DNA of 64,000 nucleotides from Impatiens glandulifera (lineage: Eukaryota > Streptophyta > Magnoliopsida > Ericales > Balsaminaceae), in assembly GCF_907164915.1 (NCBI RefSeq), contig NC_061867.1, positions 28,000,308 to 28,064,307 on the forward strand, given 5' to 3'. The notes beneath the pieces were generated by a model. The model searched no databases, was not told the origin of the DNA, and was given only the letters and a program-made list of their open reading frames with translations. A program made the position numbers and the translations under genes. Below, piece by piece: positions 51,560-62,299 of the stretch (position 1 is the first letter of the stretch; the number at the start of each line of letters is the position of its first letter).

Positions 51560-52480
51560 AGGAGAAGGAGAGGGACTTTTTTTTATGAGAAGGAGTTCGA
51601 GATCGGAAGAGTATAGAGCTTAGATTTTCTTAGAAGAATTTGGAAAGCTTTAGATGTGTGGGTTACTCTTAAAGAAGACATCATTAAATATGAGGAAATT
51701 ATATAAGATTCATCCTAAATTCTATTGGGCAAAGAATGATAAACGTTACTTGTATGTTAGTCATATAAGGGGAAGTTATTTCTTAAGGTTCATCCTAGCG
51801 TCTTTTGGGAAAAGAAAAATGATCGTTACAGATTTGTTAGTCATTCTTTTGAATGTTGAGAGACACGGGTCTTCACGTTATTGGAGATATGACTGTTTTG
51901 ATTTCTGAGAGTGAATATATTCAGACAGATAATGACAAAAATAGACAACTGTCCTATTTTGATTCAAAGATAAAACTACCGAAATTTTTATGTAGATAAC
52001 CAAATAAATTGTCTACATATCCTGAATTTAATAGACCGATTATTTATTTCTGAGGAAAAACCGCTTCCGCATAAAACAAAAATCTATTCGAGCGGTATTT
52101 TCTCAACTTATAACCGACCGTTTTGACTTTTAATTTTCTTAAGCTATTCGGTTTTATCTACTATTATGTCGGTAGAGTTATCTGGTTGGTTTCAAAAGGA
52201 GAAAACCGTCCAGTTTTATCTATCTGATCAATGTATTTTCCTTCTAAATTTATTTAAACACATATTTTATGAAATCATGTAATGAAAATATGTTTGAGAA
52301 GCGACAGCTTCTCCCTAAATCCGTGCATGGTGTTTTTATGAAAATAATTTCAACCTTAATAATTTTTAGAAGCACCAGCTTCTCCCTCAATGCATACCCG
52401 GTTTTGTATGAAAATATATGCAATATAAATATTTTGAAAAAGAGGGAGGTTCTCCCTAAGTGAATGTCGTGTTTTAGAAA
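51560..52480. other. Spacer between RNase H and extra ORFs
   Basis: No ORF of note. Moderately AT-rich, with three degenerate hairpin-bearing repeat units at its right end (listed separately). Confidence 0.5.
52262..52470. repeat. Three degenerate 70-80-bp units with AGAAGC...GCTTCTCCCT
   Basis: Units centred on 52292, 52370 and 52440 share an AT-rich stretch (ATGAAAATAT) followed by AGAAGCGACAGCTTCTCCCT or a variant. Two of the three can form a GAAGC/GCTTC hairpin. On the minus strand each gives a purine-rich AGGGAGAAGC, like a polypurine tract. They lie downstream of pol in the element. Confidence 0.6.
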
Positions 52481-52482
52481 AG

Positions 52483-53497
52483 TTTAGATAATGTCACTTC
52501 CAGTAGAAAGATACTCTACTTCAGTCGTTGATGTTGAAATGGAAGTTTGCTTCTTGTTGTACTAGGAGACAAGCCGGTCACCAAGGAATAGACATATTCC
52601 GTTGGTGCTTTTCATGTCCAGCTTAAAACCTGTATAATCTGCATCAAAGTAACTTATCAAATTGAAACTGGAATCTTTCGGATACCACAGTCCCACATTT
52701 TGTGTGCCATTAAGATATTTTAATATTCTCTTAGCAGCTACATAATGAGATTATTTAGGATTGGCCTATAATCTTCTGCAAACTCCAACTGCAAACAGAA
52801 TGTTCGGTCGGATGGCTTTGAGGTAGAGCAATGATCCAATAATTCCCGGGTAGGCTGTGATGTCAACAGTCTGGCTATCTTCATCCTTGTCAAGCTTGAT
52901 TGATGTACTCATAGGAGTTGAGGCAGCAGAGCAGCTCTCCATGCCGAACTTTTTTAGCAGCTCTTTTGTATACTTTGCTTGATTGATGAAGGTATCTCCT
53001 TTAAGTTGACGAACTTGAAGGCCTAGAAAGAAGCTTAACTCTCCCATCATGCTCATCTCCAACTTATCTGTCATCATCTTAGAAAATTTCTCACACAGCT
53101 TGGGGTTAGTTGACCCAAAGACAATATCATCAACATATATTTGAAAAAGCAAAATATGAGAATCTTTTGTAAACTTAAATAATGTCTTATCCACATATCC
53201 CATGGTAAAATCATGATCAAATAAAAACTTAGTAAGAGTATCATACCATGCTCTAGGATCTTGTTTAAGACCGTATAAAGCTTTATCCAATCTAAAGACA
53301 TGACTTATCAAAGCAGGGTTTTTAAAACTAGGAGGTTGTTCAACATAGACCTCCTCATTTATAATTTCGTTAATAAAGGCACTCTTAACGTCCATTTGAA
53401 AAACTTTGAAATATTTAAAAGCAACAAATGCTAAAAAGATTCTAATAGCTTCAAGTCTAGTAACATGAGAAAATGACTCCTCGAATTTAATACCGAA
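52483..53497 (-). pseudogene. copia reverse transcriptase and RNase H (partial, three stops)
   Basis: Begins inside the RT domain with VTRLEAIRIFLAF and MDVKSAFINEIINEEVYVEQ, then LDKALYGLKQDPRAWYDTL, the catalytic YVDDIVFGS, and FLGLQVRQ. RNase H follows with KRILKYLNGTQNVGLWYP, DADY and TEVEYL. The open stretch 53395-52766 gives 209 codons. Three nonsense changes follow: TAG at 52766, TAA at 52751-52753 and TAG at 52562-52564, at positions where copia proteins usually have Gln, Glu and Trp. Everything before the RT is lost: the sequence jumps at 53497/53498 into LTR sequence. The Met at 53395 is internal, not a start. Confidence 0.9.
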
Positions 53498-54137
53498 GAT
53501 ATAAATAACCGGAGGCTCTTCTGTATAATATACCAGAAGCGAGAACCGGATGCGCTTCTTTATAAAATACCGGAAGCGAGAACCGGATGCGCTTCGGTTT
53601 AAAATACTGGAAGCGGGGAACGGATAACAAATAACCAGAATTCACAAAATATCAGACGCGTCTTATTATATAAAATCGGTTATATAATACCGGACACGTC
53701 CCAGCTTTAGATAAAACCGGAAGCGTGTAACATATAATACCGAAGTATAAACTGCTGGCGGCGCTCACAAAATACCGGACGCGTATTTCTTTAATAAAAC
53801 CGGACGCACATCTTTACAAAATACCGATGTTTAAAAAGCTGGCAGCGCTTCTTTATAAACTACCAGGTCATCTTTAACATAAAAACCAAAGTTGCAATTT
53901 GCCGGATACTCCTTGTCATAAAACTAAGCATAAAGCCGAACAATTTTCTTTTTTAGTTTTCTTTAATCTGCACAAAATTAAATAAACACAATTCAGTTTT
54001 TAATTATCAATAATTAATTGAACATTTTTACTTAACATTTTCTCCCTTTTTGATTATTTAAATTAAATATTCAAAATATGGTAATTTTATAATAATTGAC
54101 TAATTATCCTAATTTAATTAACTAATTTAATCTACCA
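53498..54137 (-). repeat. Truncated 5' LTR of the Sirevirus-like element
   Basis: Matches 46296-47005 of the other LTR, including AAGCGAGAACCGGATGCG units (here spaced 37 bp, at 53535, 53572 and 53609) and the ACCGGACGCG strings. The outer end reads AATCTACCA, so the LTR would start TGGTAG on the minus strand. About 1 kb of the inner part is deleted. The many differences from the other LTR suggest an old insertion. Confidence 0.7.
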
Positions 54138-54199
54138 TATATTATAAAAACAATTAACCTTAACTAGAAAAAAATAAAAAATATTTTACCTTCCCTCAT

Positions 54200-54362
54200 T
54201 TATTTAGGTGAGCGAATTTGGTGAGGGATTGACTTGACATAATTTTATTCATTGAAAAAATCAAATAATTTCTCTCTTTTCTCTCTTTCCTCCCACTTCT
54301 ACATTTCCAACCAATGAAATGATGCAAAGTCATTCTCTCACCAAATTCCCTCTCTTTATCAC
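54200..54362. mobile_element. Small hairpin element, MITE-like
   Basis: Ends are inverted: GAATTTGGTGAG near 54210 and CTCACCAAATTC near 54337, with looser pairing further in (GACTTGACATAATTTTATTC against GACTTTGCATCATTTCATTG on the other strand). Size about 150 bp. Other modules have a related but more diverged stretch before their heads. Confidence 0.45.
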
Positions 54363-54364
54363 TC

Positions 54365-54367
<3 letters not shown>

Positions 54368-54434
<67 letters not shown>
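54368..54434. repeat. (TA)n microsatellite
   Basis: An uninterrupted run of about 33 TA dinucleotides. It takes the place of the pentanucleotide block of the other A modules. Confidence 0.95.
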
Positions 54435-54437
<3 letters not shown>

Positions 54438-54883
54438 CTCCCCTAATTTGTTTCTCAATATAATATATATATATATATATAATCAAAATATATCTTTTAT
54501 ATATCTATCTCATTTTTTATTTCTTAATTATGAAACTTTTATAAAGTATTTTATATTATTATCTAATAAATCACCTAGAATAAAGAAATTTAAGAAAATA
54601 TAATATCTTCTCTAATTGATTTTACAATATATAATATAAATTTATATATATATATATATCATTGTATATAATAAAAAATTTGAAATATGTTTTATATTCT
54701 CATTTATATATGAATATATTATATTTATATAATATCAATTTATATATATATCTCACAAAAATTATAAAAAAATTTAAAAAATATATTATCTCACTTATTA
54801 TTTATGAATATATAATATTTATAATAACAGTTCTAAATTCTTTAAATTTATCATTATCTCTCTCATATCATTTTTTCATCAAA
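54435..54883. other. AT-rich tail of A module 3
   Basis: No gene. Matches 29800-30136 and 41680-42004, and ends with ATCAAA before the next module start. Confidence 0.5.
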
Positions 54884-56534
54884 TTTTCAATAAATAAGGT
54901 AGAATAGAAAATTTTAGAAAATATAAAATCTTTTCTAATTGTTCTTTACCATATATATTATAAATTTATAAATATTCTCTCATATAATTCTATATTTATA
55001 ACATTTTATATATATTAAAAAAATGATTGAGAAGTGAATTGGAGAGAAAAGATTACGAGGCGCAATGCTGAAAAATATAATAATTTTTCTAATTTATGTC
55101 TTTCATATCTTATTTATTTCTCAATATATTATTTTTTCAAATCATCTTAAAATTAAATATTTATTCTTTATCTTTATCATTAAATTATCACCATTTTATA
55201 ACAAAAAATAATCTTGTATAAAAACTCATTTTTTCAACATCCATAAATTTTTTATCAATTACACAAGTTTATTATTCTTTTAAAATTACATATAAACCTT
55301 ATTTTCCTTTTTTATTAATCTTTTAATGTTTCTATAATTGATTTATTTTTCCTCTTTTTCACATAAGAAAAAGAGGAAGAAGTGAAGTAAGTGGGAAATG
55401 AATGAAGTAGAGGTAGAAATATCATTTCACTAATATATAAATGCTCAACATATATAGGTAATAAGTGTTAGTTTAATAAAACAACTCTCTCATGTAAAAT
55501 GTTAAAATAAAGTCATAAGAAACATGTGGGTGTAAGATGTGGATAATGATAATCACGAGATGAGATTGTTGCTGAACAAAATTAGAAGATGTTAATAATG
55601 ATGAGATGTTTGGTGCAAAATACTCAATATTAAGTCATAAGATTAGAAGTTAAAATTTAATTTAGGTGACATAAAAATATTAATATTGTGATAATATTTT
55701 ACATATATATTATCTTATATTCTAACAATTATTTTATTTTATTTTTTCAATAAGACGTCTTGTTTGAGACTCATAATCACATTTTGGACAACCTAAATTC
55801 TAGCTGTATACGATAGAATCTTAAGCGCACAACTTAATACCGATTTTTTCAGCCTTTCAAACTAAACAATAATAACCTATAAAATTTACATTATGATGTA
55901 CAATTTATATCATATATAATCTATATAGTTGCTGAATTCCAATAACATTTAAATAATAGTGTCTTAAAACACGCATACTCCATTATTCAAGTTTAATTTA
56001 TGAATTTTTTAGGAAAACTGAACTCTACTCGACTCTACATATTAGTGATACTTAATAATTTTAAATTCGTAAATTTTTAATGTGTTAAATTTTCACTAGG
56101 AATGTTTGAATAATATTTGTTTACTTATTTCTCAACATTAAATGGACGACGCTAAAGAGAATAAATGATTATTTGTATCAGTTGAATGTATAAGAGTTGC
56201 AAATTTAGTATTTATATCTTTTAGAGGTGGTTGTTACAACTAATTCAATTCAATATTTTCTAAATGACCTAAGTTCAAAATAAAAACCAAAATAATATAT
56301 AATTAACAATAAAAAAAAATATGTCTTCTCACAAAATAGATAAACAAATAAACTTAGAATATCAAATATCAAATAAATTAAGAATTTTCTCACAAAATAG
56401 ATTCACAGAACTATATCCGTTAACATTTAATCTTATCCATTGACATTGTATTTTATCCATTAACATTAAATTTTATCAAAAAATTAAATTTGAATTTAGT
56501 GTAAATTTTTATTTATTTAGATTAAATTACATTT
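54884..56534. repeat. D module, copy 3 (head only)
   Basis: Starts at TTTTCAATAAAT and follows the D-type head past the A/D divergence point (GAACTATAT near 56417), continuing with D-specific sequence. It is cut at 56534 by an LTR inserted after ACATTT. The rest of the module would lie beyond the nested insertions, outside the window. Confidence 0.8.
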
Positions 56535-57379
56535 TGATAGGATCGGCTTTATCGATAGAGACGGGGGTGTGGCTAAGGATGAAGGCTTATGAAAAATAGT
56601 TTGAAAGAAATCATGTTAGGGATTTAATTCGCTTTCTATTCTACGCAAACTTGTGTAAACACTTGAAACAGATTCAAGGCGGAATTGTTTATTTGGGTTT
56701 GAAGCACAAGATGAAATATTAAAAGATGACAGAAATGAAGAACACAAGAGTTTGTTTATGGATGTTCGGAGAAACTCTCCTACGTCACCTCTTCTTCCAA
56801 CCACCGAAAGGATTCACTATAATATGATTAGAATCAAATACAGTTTACACACACACTTAGCTCACTATTGAACATAACACTTTCTGTTCAATTACAAGAT
56901 GAAGAATATCACTCAACTAAAGGTGTTTTGATTCTAGCTCTCTCTCTCGATTCACACACAGTACAATCAGAAAGAAGCTTCACAATATTCAAAGGCTTGA
57001 ATTCTCTGTAGTTTCAGTAAGCAAGATTTTCAAGTAACCGGTGCTTCGTCCGTTGTCCTTAGGATTTGTTAAATACAGAGCAGGAGCTAAACGTCGAAAC
57101 TTCAAGAATGATACGTGGCACCCTTCCATTGGAAAGCCTCCATTGTATACAGCAGGTTCTGAGCACAAGGATCGTGGCCGTACAGAACTAGTAGTGCACA
57201 GAATATTCCATCAGTGATGTACCTGCAAAACGGGTAATGTGAGGAAAATTCGCTTACGTGGCATTCCTTGATTGGATGCGTATAGCTGTTGTACTAATCT
57301 TCACTGGAAAGTGGAGCAGGAGTAGGGTACAGCTATAACACGTGGGTAGGAGAAATGCTAGATCTAAGCATACTACTTA

Positions 57380-58848
57380 AACTGAGCATTAGACGTATTT
57401 CAGTTAGACGGATTGTGAAAATCAGTCTAATGAAATAAGTCATCTCCTTCTAACAGAAAAACGTCTATTAGACCGCCTGGTCTAATAGAATTAGACTCAC
57501 GTCTAATTACAATAACCATTAGAATGCACGTCTAACTCCACTGAGTTAGACTGCACGTCTAATTCTGGTTCTACCTCAGACTTGTCTGAAGGAGTTAGAC
57601 TCACGTCTAACTTTCACTAATTAGACTACCAGTCTAATTATTCAATAACCATTAGACTGGCACGTCTAACTCCACTGAATTAGACTGGCACGTCTAATTC
57701 CGGTTCTACCTCAGACTTGTCTGAAGGAGTTAGACTCACGTCTAACTTTCACTAATTAGACTACCCGTCTAATTATTCAATAACTATTAGATCGATATGT
57801 CTAACTCCACTGAGTTAGACTGACACGTCTAATTCCGGTTCTACCTCAGACTTGTCTGAAGGAGTTAGACTCACGTCTAACTTTTACTAATTAGACTACC
57901 CGTCTAATTATTCGATAACCATTAGACTGGTACGTCTAACTCCACTGAGTTAGACTGGCACGTCTAATTCCGGTTCTACCTTAGACTTGTCTGAATGAGT
58001 TAGACTCACGTCTAACTTTCACTAATTAGACTACCCATCTAATTATTCAATAACCATTAGACTGGCACGTCTAATTCCGGTTCTACCTCAGACTTGTCTG
58101 AAGGAGTTAGACTCACGTCTAACTTTCACTAATTAGACTACCCGTCTAATTATTCAATAACTATTAGATCGATACGTCTAACTCCACTGAGTTAGACTAC
58201 ACGTCTAATTCCGCATCAATTAGACTGCCCGTCTAATTACAAATATATTAGACTACACGTCTATCTCCGATGAGTTAGACTGTACGTCTAATTCCGAATA
58301 TGTTAGACTTACATCTAATTCCGTGTATTCATTAGACCATCCGTCTAATTCTTTACACGTCTATTAGACTACACGTCTAACTCCGATGAGTTAGACTGTA
58401 CGTCTAATTCCAAATATATTAGACTTACGTCTAATTCTGTGTATTCATTAGACCATCCATCTAATTTTTTTACACATCTATTAGACTACACGTCTAACTC
58501 GATGAGTTAGACTGTACGTCTAATTCTATTAGACTTACGTCTAATTCCATTAGACTTATCCCCTCTTCTAGCCTAGTGGTAACAAGAGGTGGATATCCCC
58601 CAGGCCTCCATGAGGTCCTGGGTTCGAGCCCGTCAGGCGGCATGTTCTGCGCCTGGTTAATTGGTTAAGTATGTTTGCGGGCTATGTACTTAACCCGCGG
58701 GGATTAGTCGCACTCCATAGGAGTAGCGGAACCCAGCGTTCTCAAAAAAAAAAAAAATTCCATTAGACTTACGTCTAATTCCATTAGACTTACGTCTAAT
58801 TTTATTCAAATGAAAATCAAAATCGGTCTAATGCACCTCATTAGATCC
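57380..58848. repeat. Array of TTAGAC...GTCTAA palindromes
   Basis: Dozens of inverted pairs such as GTTAGAC-TCAC-GTCTAAC and TTAGACTGGCACGTCTAA. The first part is a 135-bp tandem unit (GGAGTTAGAC at 57591, 57726 and 57861, the TGAGTTAGAC variant at 57996, then 58103 after a shorter unit). The second part is a 116-bp unit (GATGAG at 58269, 58385 and 58501). A SINE interrupts it at 58559-58757. Confidence 0.9.
58559..58757 (+). mobile_element. tRNA-derived SINE, about 200 bp, with poly(A)
   Basis: A box TAGCCTAGTGGT (58569-58580) and B box GGTTCGAGCCC (58621-58631) form a pol III promoter. The body contains inverted TACTTAACCCGCGGGG-type sequence and ends in a run of 14 A. Both sides have TTCCATTAGACTTA (58545-58558 and 58758-58771) as target duplication, though the host array repeats this phrase anyway. 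Length and structure are typical of a plant SINE. Confidence 0.8.
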
Positions 58849-59704
58849 TGTTGGAATTTTTAAACTAATTCTATAAATTCTATTAATGAATGGAAATTAG
58901 AATATGGGTAATAAAATTAAATCAATTTCATATGAAATTCAAATGTGAAATATAGGATGAAATTAGATCCAAATGTTTGAATTAATTAATTTAAATTAAT
59001 TAATCAAAATGCCTTGATGACCAATTAACAAAATGTTGTTAATTTGTAGTGTGACTTACATGAGTTTGTTATTATTATTAATTGTTATGATAATTTAATA
59101 TTATTATTAACAGATTAAAAAACCATGTAACGTGAGTATTGCAAAATAAATGTCTTCATTGATTTTGGCAAACAATTATCTTTCATTAAGAAGAAATATT
59201 AAGGCAAATGAAGAGGCAAGCAATGCCAACCGTTGGATCAATTGATGATTTAATTAACAGTTTATTATTTCAACAATCTAAATAGGCATTCTATCACACA
59301 CCATTCGATGGACAAAAAACCACATCACCTCATCATTTTAATTCTTTCTCACTCTAGAATTCCAAAAGTCTTCTTCTTGTTTTGTGAGTGTTCTTCGAGT
59401 TCTTCGCTCGATATTTTCCATTGAAACCCGGTGATAGTTCAGGTACTTTGTCAAGCTCGTTGTGTAGTGATTCCGGTGCTGAATCACTACTAGATTCGTT
59501 GTACCCTGGGAGACAGCCATCTGTGATAAGCTCTAGCACACGGGGAGACGGTGGAACTGTTTTAAGGGAAATGTGTCTAACACATGCCTCGAATCAACCA
59601 TCAAATATGGTTATATTGTTCTTCGTATATCTTATTTCATTTTTATTTATTTGTAACATCGTATGTATATATATTTTTGTTATTTCAAGACATTATTTCT
59701 AACA
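58849..59704 (+). repeat. 5' LTR of the right-hand copia element
   Basis: Begins TGTTGGAATT and probably ends TTTCTAACA at 59704, a TGTTRGA terminal pair, about 856 bp. The GC-richer part 59340-59580 (around TGTACCCTGGGAGACAG) is likely the R/U5 region. The usual initiator-tRNA primer site TGGTATCAGAGC is not seen after the LTR, so the 3' boundary is tentative. Confidence 0.7.
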
Positions 59705-60180
59705 ATCTTAAAACAGTTTCTTTGTGCTAAGCTATTTAAGAGCTTGCACCATCGAATTTATTTTTTGTCTTTGATGTTTCAGAAATACGAGTCGCGGTGT
59801 TGCGGAAGAGATGATGTTCATTTCGAAAAAATGAAAAAGATTCATCTTAAGGAATCAACAAATAATAATGAATGAAAATAAGAAAGTAACTAATATGTTA
59901 GCTTTCAATTTTTATAAAATTTTGGTGTTAAAATTAATTATAATTTATACCTTCTTTTTAATTAAACAATATAATTAATAAGAATATGGTAGGATGATTT
60001 AATAAATAAAGAGAGATGATATCTTTATTTATACATTGTTTTATATATTACATTTTATTATGGTAATAAGTTATGGTTTTAAATGTGTATATATTCATTG
60101 TTTGACAGAGTTTAAGTAAAAAAGAAGTTAAAATTAAGTTTCTCTAAAAAGAAGACAAAAGGTCGTAAACAGTAATATAA
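59705..60180. other. Region after the 5' LTR, no recognisable gag
   Basis: AT-rich, no ORF with a known motif. Where a copia element would have its primer site and start of gag, nothing recognisable remains. Confidence 0.5.
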
Positions 60181-60182
60181 CA

Positions 60183-60275
60183 TTGAAAGGGTGCATTGGC
60201 GCAGTGGTTCAAAGTTTAGACGCAATGATGCATGAAGGAAAAGAGGTCATGTGTTCGAATCTAGCTGATGAGATG
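60183..60275 (+). mobile_element. tRNA-derived SINE-like head inside the copia element
   Basis: A-box-like TGGCGCAGTGG (60197-60207) and B-box-like TGTTCGAATCT (60252-60262) with tRNA-like spacing. No poly(A) tail is seen. A tandem repeat follows directly. It may be a SINE fragment or part of a longer SINE whose body has been amplified. Confidence 0.5.
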
Positions 60276-60735
60276 ATTTCTTTTCTAGAAATCAGATTTG
60301 TTAAAATGACAGTGGTCATTGATGTTAAAAACCATTCCAATTTCTTGTGTAGAAATTATGAGTTGAATGGGGGTAGTCAATGATTTCTGTATAGAAATCG
60401 GACTATCTAAAATGACTTTAGTCGTCATTGATATTGAAACCATTCAAATTTCTTGTGTAAAAATTATGAGATGAATGGGATAGTCAATGATTTCTTTGTA
60501 GAAATTAGACTTGTTAAAGGTATTGATGTTGAAACCATTCCAATTTCTTGTAGAAATTACGAGATGAATGGATAGTCAATGATTTCTGAGTAGAAATCAG
60601 ACTCCTTAAAATGACTTTATCCATTGATGTTGGAGATGAATGGTGTAGTTAATGATTTCTTTATAAAATTCAGACTTGAGTCTTGATGTGAAAATCATTA
60701 TAATTTTCTTGTGTAAAAATTATGAGATTAATAGG
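60272..60735 (+). repeat. Five degenerate tandem units of about 70-110 bp
   Basis: Units start at about 60272, 60381, 60488, 60579 and 60652 and share TGATTTCTNNNTAGAAATC, ATTGATGTTGAAACCATT, CAATTTCTTGTGTAGAAATT and ATGAGATGAATGG. Each can pair internally (GATTTCT with AGAAATC). Later units are shortened by deletions. Confidence 0.75.
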
Positions 60736-62299
60736 TTGATGATGATTTTTATAATATATATATATAAATATATAATTATGAATGTTGAAATCATTATAAT
60801 TTCTTAAGATTAAATAAGTTGTTTGTGTTAGAACTTATTCTAATCATACATTGAAAGAGACAATTATGTAAGTCGAAATATTTTTGCAAAAATTATCTCG
60901 GTGAGAATGATCCACCTAGATTTGTTTTGAGCATTGTCGTTTCACGTGGATTATCGTTCATAACACGATAATGTAATTACTTCGATTAAGACATGAGGTA
61001 CGTTTGTAGTTATGTTTTATTTGATTATATTGCTAAGTGATTATTTATATATATCATGCATATTAGCTAATAATATGATGATTCATGTTCATTCATAATA
61101 AGTATGATTATCTAAAAATTTATATACATATATAAATAAAGATTTATTTTTAATCTATGTTATTTTAATAGATAATTTTGAATTTTGTCACAAAACTATG
61201 TATTTTTTGATTGACAAATATTTGTTATAGAATGTTAAAGGTCATCTAATTAATTAAGAAACGAATAATTGATGACATGAATATTTATTTTTATAATTAG
61301 TTAGTTTTATATTCGATTAAAGATAAATGATCAACATTCTAATTAAGTGTAATAATTAATATTCTAATTAATTATTATGTATTTTTTAAACGGTATTTTT
61401 AATGATAAATGAAGTTGTATATATATTTGTTTAAGAATATATATGACATATTATTTATCTGATTACGTTTCTATGTTATTGACTATATATATTATAGTTG
61501 TTTTGTCATCGTGGTGACTAAAATGAAAGAAGAAGAATATATAATATCATATATATAGATATATTAATTTTGGTTTAAATATATTTGATAATTTTGAAAT
61601 CAAATAATTATAAGCAAAGTATTGTTTGATTTGAGAATAATGTGGCAAACGTGCAGATATTACGGGATGCAAATGTGCAACCGGAAATAAATGTTTAAGC
61701 GACTTCGGTCAAAGATGCTTGAAACATTATGATTTATTTTGTATAAATCATGTGATATGGTGAATATTTATTTGATTAAATATTCTAATTTCTTTTATAG
61801 AAATTAAGTGTTGAAATAAATATTTTAATTGATTAAATATTTTAATTTCTTATGTAGAGATTATGTGAAGAATGATTTATATATGAATAAACATTCTAAT
61901 CTCTTGTATAGAAATTATATTTTATTCAATTAAATATTTATGATATAGTTATCTTATTCATTGTATGATAAGTATAACAAAAGAAATTTGTAAAAGAATT
62001 GTATGACAATTTCTTGATTAAAAAATCATTGATTTAAATCATATAAGTGTGTGATTTAAAAAATGGTACCAACACGAATGTGGGGGCAAATATTTTTATT
62101 GATTATAACACAAAAATAATTGTGTATATTATAATAAATAAAAAGATAATTTATTGTTAGAGAAATATGTTCTCTATAAAAGATAAAGTTGCGCAACTTT
62201 ACAAAAAAGAAAGAAAATAACAAGAAAATGTTTTGTTTATATTTGCTGAGTTGGTGTTTAAATCGATATTTTAGATTTGAGGAATTTGAAATCAAGAAA
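60736..62299. other. AT-rich internal region of the copia element
   Basis: No ORF or motif that I can assign. Short phrases such as AATTTCTTNTGTAGAAATTA recur near 61790-61920. Integrase and gag, if ever present here, are beyond recognition by eye. Confidence 0.45.

Larger units (their letters stand above)
45288..54137 (-). mobile_element. Ty1/copia retrotransposon, Sirevirus-like, internally deleted
   Basis: Read on the minus strand: remains of the 5' LTR (54137-53498), reverse transcriptase and RNase H (53497-52483), a repeat-rich spacer, two related extra ORFs (51546-50803 and 50485-47256), a polypurine tract and the 3' LTR (47005-45288). Order RT then RNase H with further ORFs before the 3' LTR fits the Sirevirus lineage of copia, whose members often carry an extra 3' ORF. 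The inner part of the 5' LTR, the primer site, gag, protease and integrase are missing in one deletion. Flanks TATTT and TATAT match at four of five positions, a possible decayed target duplication. Confidence 0.75.
42005..54883. repeat. A module, copy 3, interrupted by a copia element
   Basis: This follows A module 2 directly with no D module between. Left part 42005-45287, right part 54138-54883; together about 4.0 kb, near the length of the other A modules. The head has a deletion near 42590 relative to other copies. About 50 bp of the module seem to be missing at the insertion point. Confidence 0.75.
56535..58848 (-). mobile_element. Second Sirevirus-like LTR, palindrome-rich, interrupted
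   Basis: Starts TGATAGGATCGGC, like the start of the LTR at 45288 (TGTTAGGATCGAG), and shares further blocks such as GGATGTTCGGAG and CTACGTCACC (about 56760-56800, compare 45520-45560). It lies in the same orientation. It then diverges into about 1.4 kb of tandem palindromes. The right end is not reached, because another copia element is inserted at 58849. Whether it is a solo LTR or part of a longer element cannot be told from this window. Confidence 0.65.

Noticed and set aside
53074..53301. Second minus-strand ORF inside the RT
   Set aside because: Out-of-frame shadow of the reverse transcriptase frame.
54319..54603. ORF with a YIYIYI stretch
   Set aside because: Translation of the (TA)n run.
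60183..60275. Functional tRNA gene inside the copia element
   Set aside because: Same reason: boxes without a convincing acceptor stem or anticodon loop.
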